DNA from: Bacillus sp. AFS006103
Lineage (GTDB): Bacteria > Bacillota > Bacilli > Bacillales > Cytobacillaceae
Reading direction: 5' to 3'
Length of the DNA: 64,000 nt
Assembly: GCA_002559145.1 (NCBI GenBank)
Contig: NTXX01000010.1
Span: 124,350-188,349, forward strand
A program made the position numbers and the translations under genes. The notes beneath the pieces were generated by a model that made no database searches, was not told the origin of the DNA, and worked only from the letters and a program-made list of their open reading frames with translations. Shown here in pieces: positions 17,172 through 24,202 of this stretch; positions within the stretch are counted from its first letter, which is position 1; each line of letters begins with the position of its first letter.

Positions 17172-18116
17172 ATGGGGAAAGGTATATTAAAGCATGAAGT
17201 AGGTGAACAGGTAGAACTTTTTTTACTAATTAAAAGTTCTACAAAGGGGATTGCAAGTAATGGCAAACCTTTTTTAACACTTATTCTCCAAGACAAAAGC
17301 GGGGAGATAGAAGCAAAGCTCTGGGATGTTAATGAAGAGGATGGAAAGAGCTATGCCCCACAAAGCATTGTGAAAATACTAGGGGATGTACAAAATTATC
17401 GTGGGAAAAGCCAGCTTAAAATCCGTCAAATACGCCGGACCGGGCCGTCAGATGGCGTAAAATTGGATGACTTCCTGGAGACCGCACCATTAAGCCAAGA
17501 GGAAATGTCAGGTAGACTCACTCAGTATATTTTTGAAATGAAGAATCCCAATATCCAAAGAATTACACGACACTTAATCAAAAAGCATCAGAAGGCTTTT
17601 TTAGAGTTTCCTGCAGCCACTAAAAATCATCATGAGTTTGTGTCCGGGCTTGCCTTTCATGTTGTGAGTATGCTTGATTTGGCTAAATCCATTGCCATGC
17701 TTTATCCAAGCCTCGACAAGGATTTATTATATGCAGGGGTTATCTTACATGATATGGGGAAAGTATTGGAATTATCAGGTCCGATTTCGACGGTCTACAC
17801 GATTGAAGGAAACCTGCTTGGGCATATTACGATTATGATTAATGAAATAGGCAAAGCGGCTGAAGAACTTGGCATTTCTGGGGAAGAAGTCCTTATACTT
17901 CAACATCTTGTTCTGAGCCATCATGGAAAAGCAGAATGGGGCAGTCCTAAACCGCCAATGATTAAAGAAGCTGAAATTCTACATTATATCGATAATCTTG
18001 ATGCGAAAATGAATATGCTTGACCGGGCATTAGATCGAGTGAAGCCAGGTGAATTTACTGAGCGGATTTTTGCGCTTGATAATCGTTCCTTTTATAAGCC
18101 AGCGTTTCATAAATAA
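17172..18116 (+). CDS. yhaM: 3'-5' exoribonuclease YhaM
   Basis: A 314-residue protein with an N-terminal OB-fold (residues 10-90, including [16 protein letters not shown]) and a C-terminal HD domain: [15 protein letters not shown] near residue 160, [12 protein letters not shown] near residue 198 and [14 protein letters not shown] near 250. This is the architecture and length of B. subtilis YhaM, which degrades RNA, and also DNA in vitro, from the 3' end in a Mn2+-dependent manner. GGAAAGGACG lies before the ATG. It closes the yhaO-yhaN-yhaM run of nucleic-acid enzymes and is followed by a terminator. Confidence 0.93.
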   Translation: MGKGILKHEVGEQVELFLLIKSSTKGIASNGKPFLTLILQDKSGEIEAKLWDVNEEDGKSYAPQSIVKILGDVQNYRGKSQLKIRQIRRTGPSDGVKLDDFLETAPLSQEEMSGRLTQYIFEMKNPNIQRITRHLIKKHQKAFLEFPAATKNHHEFVSGLAFHVVSMLDLAKSIAMLYPSLDKDLLYAGVILHDMGKVLELSGPISTVYTIEGNLLGHITIMINEIGKAAEELGISGEEVLILQHLVLSHHGKAEWGSPKPPMIKEAEILHYIDNLDAKMNMLDRALDRVKPGEFTERIFALDNRSFYKPAFHK

Positions 18117-18145
18117 AATAACCCTCTTTTGGGTTATTTTTTTTT
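18116..18145 (+). terminator. Rho-independent terminator after yhaM
   Basis: AATAACCC and GGGTTATT pair around TCTTTT, followed by a run of T. Confidence 0.8.
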
Positions 18146-18233
18146 GCATTTAAAGGGTAATATGAATATTTCCATTTCTAAGGAATATCATGTAGTAAAG
18201 AGTGGACAACCACTAAGGGAAGGAGCAATAAAT

Positions 18234-18422
18234 ATGACTATTCCTATTTGGGTATATGCTGTTGTGGTTGGAATTGTAGTAAGTGCACTAATGGCACTGA
18301 AAACAGGAAGAGAAGAGCGATTGATGGAAATGGAAAACATTGAGCAGGAAGGCGAAATCTATATGAAACGCCTGGAGAGAGAAAAGGAATTGAAGGAAGA
18401 ATTAAAGGTTACTGGAGAATAA
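18234..18422 (+). CDS. yhaL: Sporulation protein YhaL family
   Basis: A 62-residue protein with one N-terminal membrane helix (IPIWVYAVVVGIVVSALMA) followed by a charged, helical cytoplasmic tail (REERLMEMENIEQEGEIYMK). This is the layout of B. subtilis YhaL. The ATG at 18234 has AAGGAG eight bases upstream; longer in-frame extensions lack a site. B. subtilis yhaL is expressed during sporulation and lies between yhaM and prsA, as here. The molecular role is unknown. Confidence 0.85.
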   Translation: MTIPIWVYAVVVGIVVSALMALKTGREERLMEMENIEQEGEIYMKRLEREKELKEELKVTGE

Positions 18423-18462
18423 AAAAGCGGAAGCGCTCGTTTAGAGGCGTTTCCGCTTTTTT
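18421..18462. terminator. Bidirectional terminator between yhaL and prsA
   Basis: AAAAAAGCGGAA and TTCCGCTTTTTT form a perfect arm pair, extended inward by GCG/GGCG, with T runs on both strands. It separates the convergent yhaL and prsA. Confidence 0.88.
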
Positions 18463-18469
18463 CATTTTT

Positions 18470-19342
18470 TTAATGTGCTGCAGTTGCTGCAGTTGTTTGT
18501 GGGTTAAGTGCATCTTTTAAGTCTTTATCACTAACTTTAACATCTGCAGCTTTTAGTTCACGCTGCATAGCTTTATTAATTTCTTCTGTCGTTAATTTAG
18601 AGGACTTTACTTGAGTTACGATTTCGTCCTTCATCTCTGCGTATGGTTTTTTCTCTTTTTTGTCTGTTAATTGGATAATATGATAACCAAATTGTGATTT
18701 TACTGGAGCACTGATTTCATTGACTTTTAAAGCATAGGCAGCTTTTTCAAAGTCTGGATCCATCTTACCAGTTCCAAACCAGCCTAAATCTCCGCCGTTT
18801 GCTTTAGAGCCTTCATCAGTTGAATACTCTTTTGCAACATCTTCAAATTTTGCTCCACCATCAAGCTTTTTCTTCACTTCTTTTGCAGTCTTTTCATCAG
18901 CAACAAGGATATGACGCGCCTTAATTTCCGGCTTATAAGTATCGTAATAATCCTTTAATTCTTTATCCGTTACTTTAACGCCTTTCATTGCAGCTTTTTC
19001 CTGCATCATGCCTAACTTCATTGTTTTCTTTAAGTCAGCTTCGCTTTTATAACCATATTGTGCAAGGGTCGTTTCGAAATTTGCACCAAGATCGGTTTTT
19101 AATTGATCAATTTTTGCATTTAATTCCTTATCCGTAACCTTGTATTTCTTAGCTAGAACTTTTTCATATACAAGTTGCTGAAGGGCTTGGTCTCCGTATT
19201 TATCCTTCATTGTATTGTAAAGTTCTTCCTGAGTTACGTTACCAACTTTGCTCTCTGCCACTGTATCAGAACCGCTTTGATTACATGCAGTTAATGCAAG
19301 TACGCCGCCTGCTAATGTAAGGGCTAATAACCATTTTTTCAT
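18470..19342 (-). CDS. prsA: Foldase lipoprotein PrsA (parvulin-type peptidyl-prolyl isomerase)
   Basis: A 290-residue lipoprotein. The signal peptide MKKWLLALTLAGGVLALTAC ends in a lipobox, with Cys20 as the acylated residue. The N-terminal chaperone domain is rich in Lys/Asp/Leu. The central parvulin domain runs from IKARHILVADEKTAKEV (about residue 133) through GGDLGWFGTGKMDPDFEKAA to FGYHIIQLTDKK. I use the ATG at 19342 because AGGAGA precedes it; the 12-codon upstream extension would bury the signal peptide. PrsA folds secreted proteins on the outer face of the membrane and is membrane-anchored. It shares the region with the secretion genes ecs and the signal peptidase. Confidence 0.95.
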   Translation of the reverse strand: MKKWLLALTLAGGVLALTACNQSGSDTVAESKVGNVTQEELYNTMKDKYGDQALQQLVYEKVLAKKYKVTDKELNAKIDQLKTDLGANFETTLAQYGYKSEADLKKTMKLGMMQEKAAMKGVKVTDKELKDYYDTYKPEIKARHILVADEKTAKEVKKKLDGGAKFEDVAKEYSTDEGSKANGGDLGWFGTGKMDPDFEKAAYALKVNEISAPVKSQFGYHIIQLTDKKEKKPYAEMKDEIVTQVKSSKLTTEEINKAMQRELKAADVKVSDKDLKDALNPQTTAATAAH

Positions 19343-19550
19343 GATGAAATCTCTCCTAAACCGTAATTTCTTGTCCACAAACTCTACTATAACATAAATG
19401 GGAACTCCTGCAAAAATAATACTATGATTATTTTTTTAAATTTTTCAAAAAAGTGAACGTAAAACATTTCAAAAAAAATTGGGAAGTGCCTAAACGAAAT
19501 GAATTCAGTTTGAATAGTATATCGTAGTAAATGGAAAAGGAGGTATTACG

Positions 19551-19637
19551 ATGAGCCATGGATATGGAGCGGGCTTTGCTCTAATTGTAGTACTTTTCAT
19601 ACTATTAATTATTGTGGGAGCTTCTTGGATTTATTAA
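19551..19637 (+). CDS. YjcZ family sporulation mini-protein (copy 1)
   Basis: A 28-residue protein, MSHGYGAGFALIVVLFILLI then IVGASWIY. GGAGG lies before the ATG at 19551. A glycine/aromatic-rich start followed by a single membrane helix ending in SW(I/V)Y is the YjcZ family signature. It is too short for routine ORF calling. A second copy follows 34 bases downstream with its own ribosome site. YjcZ-family proteins are linked to sporulation; the function is unknown. Confidence 0.85.
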   Translation: MSHGYGAGFALIVVLFILLIIVGASWIY

Positions 19638-19671
19638 GGCCAAATAGTACTTTATGAAGGGAGGGGAATAT

Positions 19672-19764
19672 ATGTCTGGTGGAGCAGGTTACGGTGGAGG
19701 CTTTGCGTTAGTGGTTGTCCTATTTATTTTATTAATAATCATCGGAGCTTCTTGGGTTTATTAA
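19672..19764 (+). CDS. YjcZ family sporulation mini-protein (copy 2)
   Basis: A 30-residue paralogue of the preceding gene: MSGGAGYGGGFALVVVLFIL then LIIIGASWVY, with GGGAGGGG before the ATG at 19672. The two differ mainly in the glycine-rich head, while the membrane helix is nearly the same. They form a tandem pair closed by one terminator, probably one short transcript. Confidence 0.85.
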   Translation: MSGGAGYGGGFALVVVLFILLIIIGASWVY

Positions 19765-19780
19765 TAAAAATCGCAAACTA

Positions 19781-19817
19781 AAAGCGATGAGAAAATCTCA
19801 TCGCTTCTATTTTTTTA
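19781..19817 (+). terminator. Rho-independent terminator after the yjcZ pair
   Basis: AGCGATGAGA pairs with TCTCATCGCT around AAA, followed by a T-rich tail ending in a T7 run. Confidence 0.85.
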
Positions 19818-19857
19818 TTAATACAAATGCCATCGTTTGCGTAGTGTTCCCCTTGGA

Positions 19858-20037
19858 TCATGTATATAAAATTTCCAAATATGAAGATATCAGAAGAATC
19901 GTAATTAGGATATTTATAGTACGAAACACCTTATGTTGGTTTTCTTCAGGAATTTCTTTTTGGATACAAAGTGAATTGGTCATTTTATTTACATAAAACA
20001 AGATGAAAATTGCTAAGACAATAAAAATGGAGATCAT
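19858..20037 (-). CDS. Small membrane protein, function unknown
   Basis: A 59-residue protein with two hydrophobic stretches, ISIFIVLAIFILFYVNKM and TINILITILLISSYLEIL, flanking a polar loop (CIQKEIPEENQHKVFR). The upstream sequence has GGGAGGG before an ATG at 20037; a TTG directly upstream at 20040 is an alternative start. It lies between the yjcZ pair and yhaI on the opposite strand. I do not recognise the family. The good ribosome site and two membrane helices with a charged loop are what support it as real. Confidence 0.5.
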   Translation of the reverse strand: MISIFIVLAIFILFYVNKMTNSLCIQKEIPEENQHKVFRTINILITILLISSYLEILYT

Positions 20038-20279
20038 CAATGATTCCCTCCCTGATGTTCGTGTTATGTTTAATACATTATCAAATATTATAAAAAAAAG
20101 ATAGTCAAAAAGAATGGAAGAATGTTAGGCTCTTAAGTGAACCGCATGAACCATTTAAATTCTGAAGGGAAAAAAACATAAAAAAATTCCCCTTATAGGG
20201 ATTAAAATAGTTTACCCAATGTTTTAAAAGGTTAATAATATACATATACCATGTAAAATAATGAAAAGAGGGCGATTGG

Positions 20280-20615
20280 ATGAATGAACAGGAATTACTA
20301 GAAAGAATTAAAATCCTAGAATATCACCAAAAGCTGTTGCTAAAGTTGCTCAATGATTCAACGCTTGATTTATATAAACTTATTATTGAAAATGGGATAT
20401 CCGAACAGGAAGTAAACCTGTTTTATTCTTTATGTAACAAAATAAGCATAAAATTGGAAGAACAAAAAGCGGAGGGATATGTATACTTCCAGCCGCTTTT
20501 TCATGAATTATCTGTCTCTTTACCTTCCAATCTTAATATGAGAGCAATAATAAATGCTTGTTTAAAGCAGAAGCTTTATATGCCCCTTTTTCAAGAGTTG
20601 GAAAAGTACTTATAG
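20280..20615 (+). CDS. yhaI: YhaI family protein (DUF1878)
   Basis: A 111-residue helical protein beginning MNEQELLERIKILEYHQKLL, with GAGGG before the ATG. The segment IIENGISEQEVNLFYSLCNK and a hydrophobic C-terminus (YMPLFQELEKYL) match the DUF1878/YhaI family. It is convergent with hpr, with only seven bases between the stops, as in B. subtilis. The function is unknown. Confidence 0.82.
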   Translation: MNEQELLERIKILEYHQKLLLKLLNDSTLDLYKLIIENGISEQEVNLFYSLCNKISIKLEEQKAEGYVYFQPLFHELSVSLPSNLNMRAIINACLKQKLYMPLFQELEKYL

Positions 20616-20622
20616 TCCAGTT

Positions 20623-21198
20623 TTAAACGAGTTCTTGTTCAATATTTTTCGATTTTTTTAGTTTTCCATCTTCTTCAATGAATTTACTTTCAATATTATG
20701 AAAAGAACGTTCAAAGATTTCCATGAAATCTTCTCCATAAATATTACGGACAATTGCCATCATTTCAACAATTTCAGGAAACTTCCCGTATAATTCACGA
20801 AGCGGCAAAGCACCAGAAAATACAGCATTACCATTGGGCTCATAGGTTTCCATTAATTGAAGCAATATCTCTTCTCCTGCATCAGTAAGCTGAATATAAG
20901 TATTGCGTTTGTCATTTTCCTTTTTTGAAAACTGAAGTAATCCTCGCTCTTCTAACTTTTTCGAAAAATTAAATGCCGTTGAAACATGCATGACGCCGAA
21001 CTTCGCCACATCCGAGATGGAGGCACCGTTTAAATGGTAGGCAATCCATAGAATATGATGTTCATTAATATTTAAATCAAAAGGTTTTATCCATTGCTGC
21101 CAGTCTTTCTCAATTGCTTTCCACAAGGCTTTACTTAATTGTGCAACTCTCTGAGTAAAAATCATCGCTTCCTTCATTGTAAATTGTTTCTCGGTCAT
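20623..21198 (-). CDS. hpr: MarR-family transition-state regulator Hpr (ScoC)
   Basis: A 191-residue winged-helix protein. The block [20 protein letters not shown] and the following [16 protein letters not shown], then [20 protein letters not shown] (recognition helix) and the [10 protein letters not shown] wing, are nearly identical to what I recall of B. subtilis Hpr/ScoC. Hpr represses extracellular protease, sporulation and competence-linked genes before the transition to stationary phase. I start at the ATG at 21196-21198; AGGTG lies nine bases upstream, and an ATG two codons earlier is too close to it. The C-terminal tail is a little shorter than in B. subtilis (203 residues). Confidence 0.93.
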   Translation of the reverse strand: MTEKQFTMKEAMIFTQRVAQLSKALWKAIEKDWQQWIKPFDLNINEHHILWIAYHLNGASISDVAKFGVMHVSTAFNFSKKLEERGLLQFSKKENDKRNTYIQLTDAGEEILLQLMETYEPNGNAVFSGALPLRELYGKFPEIVEMMAIVRNIYGEDFMEIFERSFHNIESKFIEEDGKLKKSKNIEQELV

Positions 21199-21520
21199 CC
21201 CCATTTTCACCTACTTTTTTATTTCTGTATTTTCATTATGCCAATAAAGTAAAAATTAATAAAGATATAAATTCACAAAATTTTTAAAAATTAGAATAAT
21301 AATCTATTGAATTTTATATTTTTTTGTTTTTTACATGAAATGCATCCATTGAATAATAGGAAATTTTAGAATATTCAACTTACAAATCGTTTCCTAATTA
21401 GTTAGTCAATAATCCCTCTCATTAATCTGTCAGCCCTTGTTCATAGGAATGGACGGGTAAACATATAAATAGTTACAACAATTAGTCGCTTTTTTGAGAT
21501 TAAATAGGGGGACAAGAAGA
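21199..21520. other. AT-rich intergenic region upstream of hpr
   Basis: About 320 bases between the divergent hpr and a small membrane-protein gene. It is very AT-rich and would contain the hpr promoter, but I find no convincing -35/-10 pair, hairpin or repeat worth naming. Confidence 0.5.
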
Positions 21521-21712
21521 ATGAAGATGACAGCTCTCATTTTTTTTATCTTTAGTACAATCCTTTTATTGAGTGCAAGTAAGGTTTTTTTGAAATTAAC
21601 AAGATCTGGAGTATATCCACCTAAACATATTTTAAAGAAAAGATTTGTTGCACTAGCTGGATGCGGTGGGATTTTCATGCTAATTGCCATAATGATTACT
21701 TATTTTTTATAG
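21521..21712 (+). CDS. Small two-helix membrane protein, function unknown
   Basis: A 63-residue protein starting MKMTALIFFIFSTILLLSAS, with a second hydrophobic segment FVALAGCGGIFMLIAIMITY and a basic loop (KLTRSGVYPPKHILKKR) between. The ATG at 21521 follows GGGGACAAG, a modest ribosome site. It is divergent from hpr and convergent with trpP. I do not recognise a family; it is not the YtxH-type YhaH found near hpr in B. subtilis. Confidence 0.55.
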   Translation: MKMTALIFFIFSTILLLSASKVFLKLTRSGVYPPKHILKKRFVALAGCGGIFMLIAIMITYFL

Positions 21713-21720
21713 AGTTATAT

Positions 21721-21752
21721 TAAGAAAAGAACCCAGCGGGGGTTCTTTTCTT
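21721..21752. terminator. Bidirectional terminator before trpP
   Basis: TAAGAAAAGAACCC and GGGTTCTTTTCTTA form a perfect 14-base-pair stem around a short loop, usable by the small gene on the plus strand and by trpP on the minus strand. Confidence 0.82.
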
Positions 21753-21769
21753 AAAAAGGATCCCGTGCA

Positions 21770-22303
21770 TTATTTTTGAATGACGGAAGGGGATGTTAAT
21801 TTAGTTCGCTTAACAATTGATTGAGCAATTGGATACAGAATAACCATTGTTACGGTATTGAGTGCTGCAGCTGGTAGAACACCAACTACAAATAATGCTG
21901 TGAAAGGAGTGTTACCGGGTAGGCCCACTAAAAAATTAGCTGCTCCCAAAAAGATGGTCCCTGAAATCAGTGTTCCAACAGCAGTTAATATTCCAACACT
22001 TACAACAGAATTTCGATACTTTTTTAAAGCTAAAAATAAACCGAAAAAGACTAATGCAGTGATAGGTTTATCAATGATATTGGGAATTTGACCCATTGGG
22101 AAAGTTGTTGTTAATGCTGATAGTACTCCAGTCACAATTGCCAAGAGCAAGACACTCTTGATCTCAGGAATAAGAATTATTCCTAAAAACATCATAGCCA
22201 GCATCATGTCAGGTTTTATTCCAAGAAAACTTGGCATTACCGTATGCAAGACCACCCCAATCCCCGCCAATAGTGCTAAAATTACAATGTTCTTCGTATT
22301 CAT
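21770..22303 (-). CDS. trpP: Tryptophan transporter TrpP
   Basis: A 177-residue integral membrane protein with five to six hydrophobic segments, beginning MNTKNIVILALLAGIGVVLH and including FLGIKPDMMLAMMFLGIILIP and GNTPFTALFVVGVLPAAALN. Sequence, length and position beside hpr and hit match B. subtilis TrpP (YhaG), which imports tryptophan. The leader carries six (G/U)AG triplets at exact two-base spacing covering the ribosome site (22306-22333), so translation is probably repressed by TRAP when tryptophan is abundant. Confidence 0.92.
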   Translation of the reverse strand: MNTKNIVILALLAGIGVVLHTVMPSFLGIKPDMMLAMMFLGIILIPEIKSVLLLAIVTGVLSALTTTFPMGQIPNIIDKPITALVFFGLFLALKKYRNSVVSVGILTAVGTLISGTIFLGAANFLVGLPGNTPFTALFVVGVLPAAALNTVTMVILYPIAQSIVKRTKLTSPSVIQK

Positions 22304-22305
22304 TT

Positions 22306-22333
22306 CTCATCTCTCCTCTGCTATACTAATCTA
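22306..22333 (-). promoter_or_regulatory. TRAP (MtrB) RNA-binding site over the trpP ribosome binding site
   Basis: Read as RNA on the minus strand the leader is UAG-AU-UAG-UA-UAG-CA-GAG-GA-GAG-AU-GAG followed by AA and the AUG: six triplets, each separated by exactly two bases. Two more possible triplets lie further upstream (GAG at 22341-22343, UAG at 22354-22356) with longer spacing. TRAP binds (G/U)AG repeats spaced by two or three bases and is known to repress trpP in B. subtilis. The GAGGAGA ribosome site is inside the array, so bound TRAP would block initiation. Confidence 0.88.
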
Positions 22334-22446
22334 TTTGTTTCTCCTGCAGTGCGCTAGTTGCCTGCAGCGAAAAACCTGTTTTCATTATACCATATTAATA
22401 TAATAATAATAAAGATATAGTTTTCAGATAATTGTAAAAATATTTT

Positions 22447-22866
22447 TTATACTTGTTTATTAATATTTGCAGCCATTTCCTCTAACATGTCAAAAGTATA
22501 CTCATGTTGATTACTTTTCCATACGGCTCCGAATCCGTCGCCCTTTCCATAACGAGGAATTAAATGCATGTGAAAATGAAAGACAGATTGGCCTGCATGT
22601 TCACCATTATTATTAATGGTGTTTAATCCAATTGGATCAAATTCTTGTTTTAAGGCGTTCGCAATGGCAGGGACTACTTCAAAAAGGTTTCTGGCCATTT
22701 CCGGCGTTAATTCATATAAGTTTTCTTTATGTACTTTTGGAATAACCAAAGTATGTCCCTTTGTCACCTGTGTAATATCTAAAAAGGCTAATACATGCTC
22801 ATTCTCAAAAACTTTTGCAGATGGAATTTCTCCATTAACAATTTTACAAAAAATACAATCGCTCAT
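22447..22866 (-). CDS. hit: HIT family nucleotide-binding protein
   Basis: A 139-residue histidine-triad protein. The N-terminus CIFCKIVNGEIPSAKV carries the usual zinc cysteines, and the C-terminal motif is QSVFHFHMHLIPR (HxHxH), placing it in the Hint/HinT branch of nucleoside-phosphoramidate hydrolases. I start at the ATG at 22866. AAGGG lies about 12 bases upstream, a rather long spacing, so a GTG at 22873-22875 remains possible. It precedes trpP on the minus strand and is divergent from ecsA, as in B. subtilis. A terminator-like hairpin lies 50 bases upstream of it. Confidence 0.92.
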   Translation of the reverse strand: MSDCIFCKIVNGEIPSAKVFENEHVLAFLDITQVTKGHTLVIPKVHKENLYELTPEMARNLFEVVPAIANALKQEFDPIGLNTINNNGEHAGQSVFHFHMHLIPRYGKGDGFGAVWKSNQHEYTFDMLEEMAANINKQV

Positions 22867-22915
22867 TCGATACACGATCCCTTCTAAATAGTTTGTATTA
22901 TTTTACCATGAAATC

Positions 22916-22953
22916 TAAAAAAAGAAAAAGACAGGATCCGCATGGGATCCTGC
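22916..22953 (-). terminator. Intrinsic terminator upstream of hit, ending the minus-strand RNA-like element
   Basis: On the minus strand CAGGATCC and GGATCCTG form a perfect eight-base-pair stem around a five-base loop, followed at once by a T-rich tract (TCTTTTTCTTTTTTT). No protein gene lies upstream on this strand before ecsA (which reads the other way), so the terminator must serve a transcript that begins between about 23000 and 23450. Confidence 0.85.
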
Positions 22954-23350
22954 CCTCTCGAAGGGGATTGCTTCAATTGGAACGTTCATTAGGAGTGTTC
23001 TTTGATAAACACCTCATTTTTCATAGAGTGTTTTTATAAAGAGACATCATTGTTCAAGCTGACCATCCCCTATGTTGTTTTTATATGTTTTCCCAACTTA
23101 TAAAAACAGGTAGCGATCTGCGGTAAACACCTCATTTAATGTTTATTTTTTTAAGATAAACAATGACTTGGTGTACTAGAACTCAAAATGGTTACTGTGC
23201 ACGCTGTACAAAACAACCATCCCCTTATCTGAAACGAATTGGAAGCTCACTTGTTTGAAATGTAAATTGTCTTTGACAGACACCTCATCTCAAGTTTTGA
23301 TGAATTTCTTCATCGAAGTAAGTTATTTCCCCTTCGAATATTATGATGTC
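22954..23350 (-). ncRNA. Candidate structured non-coding RNA between hit and ecsA
   Basis: No supported coding sequence is present. On the minus strand the 5' end has TCGAAGGGGA (about 23336-23327) and the 3' end TCCCCTTCGA (22967-22958): a perfect ten-base-pair closing stem around about 360 bases, directly before an intrinsic terminator. Inside are three copies of ATGAGGTGTYTRYC (at 23275-23288, 23122-23135 and 23004-23017) and two exact GGGGATGGT blocks (about 23216-23224 and 23062-23070). Local hairpins include GATGAA-GAAA-TTCATC and a ten-base-pair TGTTTTTATA/TATAAAAACA stem. I do not recognise the family (not 6S, tmRNA, RNase P or SRP). It could be an sRNA or a long hit leader with an attenuator. 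Promoter evidence is weak: AT-rich DNA around 23355-23430. Confidence 0.55.
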
Positions 23351-23461
23351 CGATGTGAAAAGAAATATACAAAAAAAAATGATAAAAATTTGAAAACTAT
23401 TTTTATCAAGGACAATTTGATAAAATAAAAAAGATAATCCTGTTAAGGAAGGACGTTGCAA

Positions 23462-24202
23462 ATGTCTTTATTAATGATTGAAAATCTCGTCGGAGGATAT
23501 ACAAGGAACCCTGTTTTAAAAGATGTTTCCTTTGAAGTAAAGGAACGAGAATTGGTCGGACTTATTGGTTTAAATGGAGCGGGAAAGAGTACAACCATAA
23601 AACATATTATTGGATTAATGGAACCGCACAAAGGTTCAGTAAAAATAAATGGTCATACTTTCACAGAAAATAAAGAGGCATATCGTAAATTGTTTACCTT
23701 TATTCCTGAAACACCTGTTTTATATGAAGAATTGACTCTTGAAGAGCATTTGAAACTAACAGCAATGGCGTATGGTCTTGATGAGGCCACCTATAAAGAG
23801 CGTATAACTTCACTACTGACAGAATTTCGAATGGAAAAGCGTTTAAAGTGGTTTCCAGCCCATTTTTCAAAAGGCATGAAACAAAAGGTAATGATTATGT
23901 GTGCGTTTTTAATTCAGCCGTCGCTGTATATTGTCGATGAACCTTTTGTTGGACTTGATCCGCTAGGAATCCAATCCCTGCTCGATTTAATGAAAAAAAT
24001 GAAAGATAACGGTGCAGGCATTTTAATGTCCACACATATTTTGGCTACAGCCGAAAGATATTGTGATCGATTTGTGATTCTGCATGAAGGTAAAATCCGT
24101 GCAAAAGGGACCCTAGAAGAGTTGAGAGAGCAATTCTCAATGCCAGGGGCTTCTTTAGATGATTTGTATATTCAATTAACAAAGGAAGAAAATTATGTTT
24201 GA
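23462..24202 (+). CDS. ecsA: ABC transporter ATP-binding protein EcsA
   Basis: A 246-residue ABC ATPase: Walker A GLNGAGKSTT near residue 40, the HFSKGMKQKVM signature near residue 138, Walker B LYIVDEPFVGLD and the switch STHILATAERYCDRF. The ATG at 23462 has GGAAGGA eight bases upstream; a TTG two codons earlier overlaps that site. It overlaps ecsB by eight bases. In B. subtilis Ecs is needed for regulated intramembrane proteolysis (RasP), protein secretion and competence. First gene of the ecsABC cluster. Confidence 0.95.
   Translation: MSLLMIENLVGGYTRNPVLKDVSFEVKERELVGLIGLNGAGKSTTIKHIIGLMEPHKGSVKINGHTFTENKEAYRKLFTFIPETPVLYEELTLEEHLKLTAMAYGLDEATYKERITSLLTEFRMEKRLKWFPAHFSKGMKQKVMIMCAFLIQPSLYIVDEPFVGLDPLGIQSLLDLMKKMKDNGAGILMSTHILATAERYCDRFVILHEGKIRAKGTLEELREQFSMPGASLDDLYIQLTKEENYV

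Noticed and set aside
23000..23300. Three minus-strand mini-ORFs starting ATG AGG TGT (peptides starting MRCL) and two starting GGGG ATG GT
   Set aside because: The three ATGAGGTGT copies have no ribosome site upstream, encode unrelated peptides of different lengths after the repeat, and are better explained as repeated RNA motifs. The GGGGATG copies have adjacent, too close, G-rich tracts.
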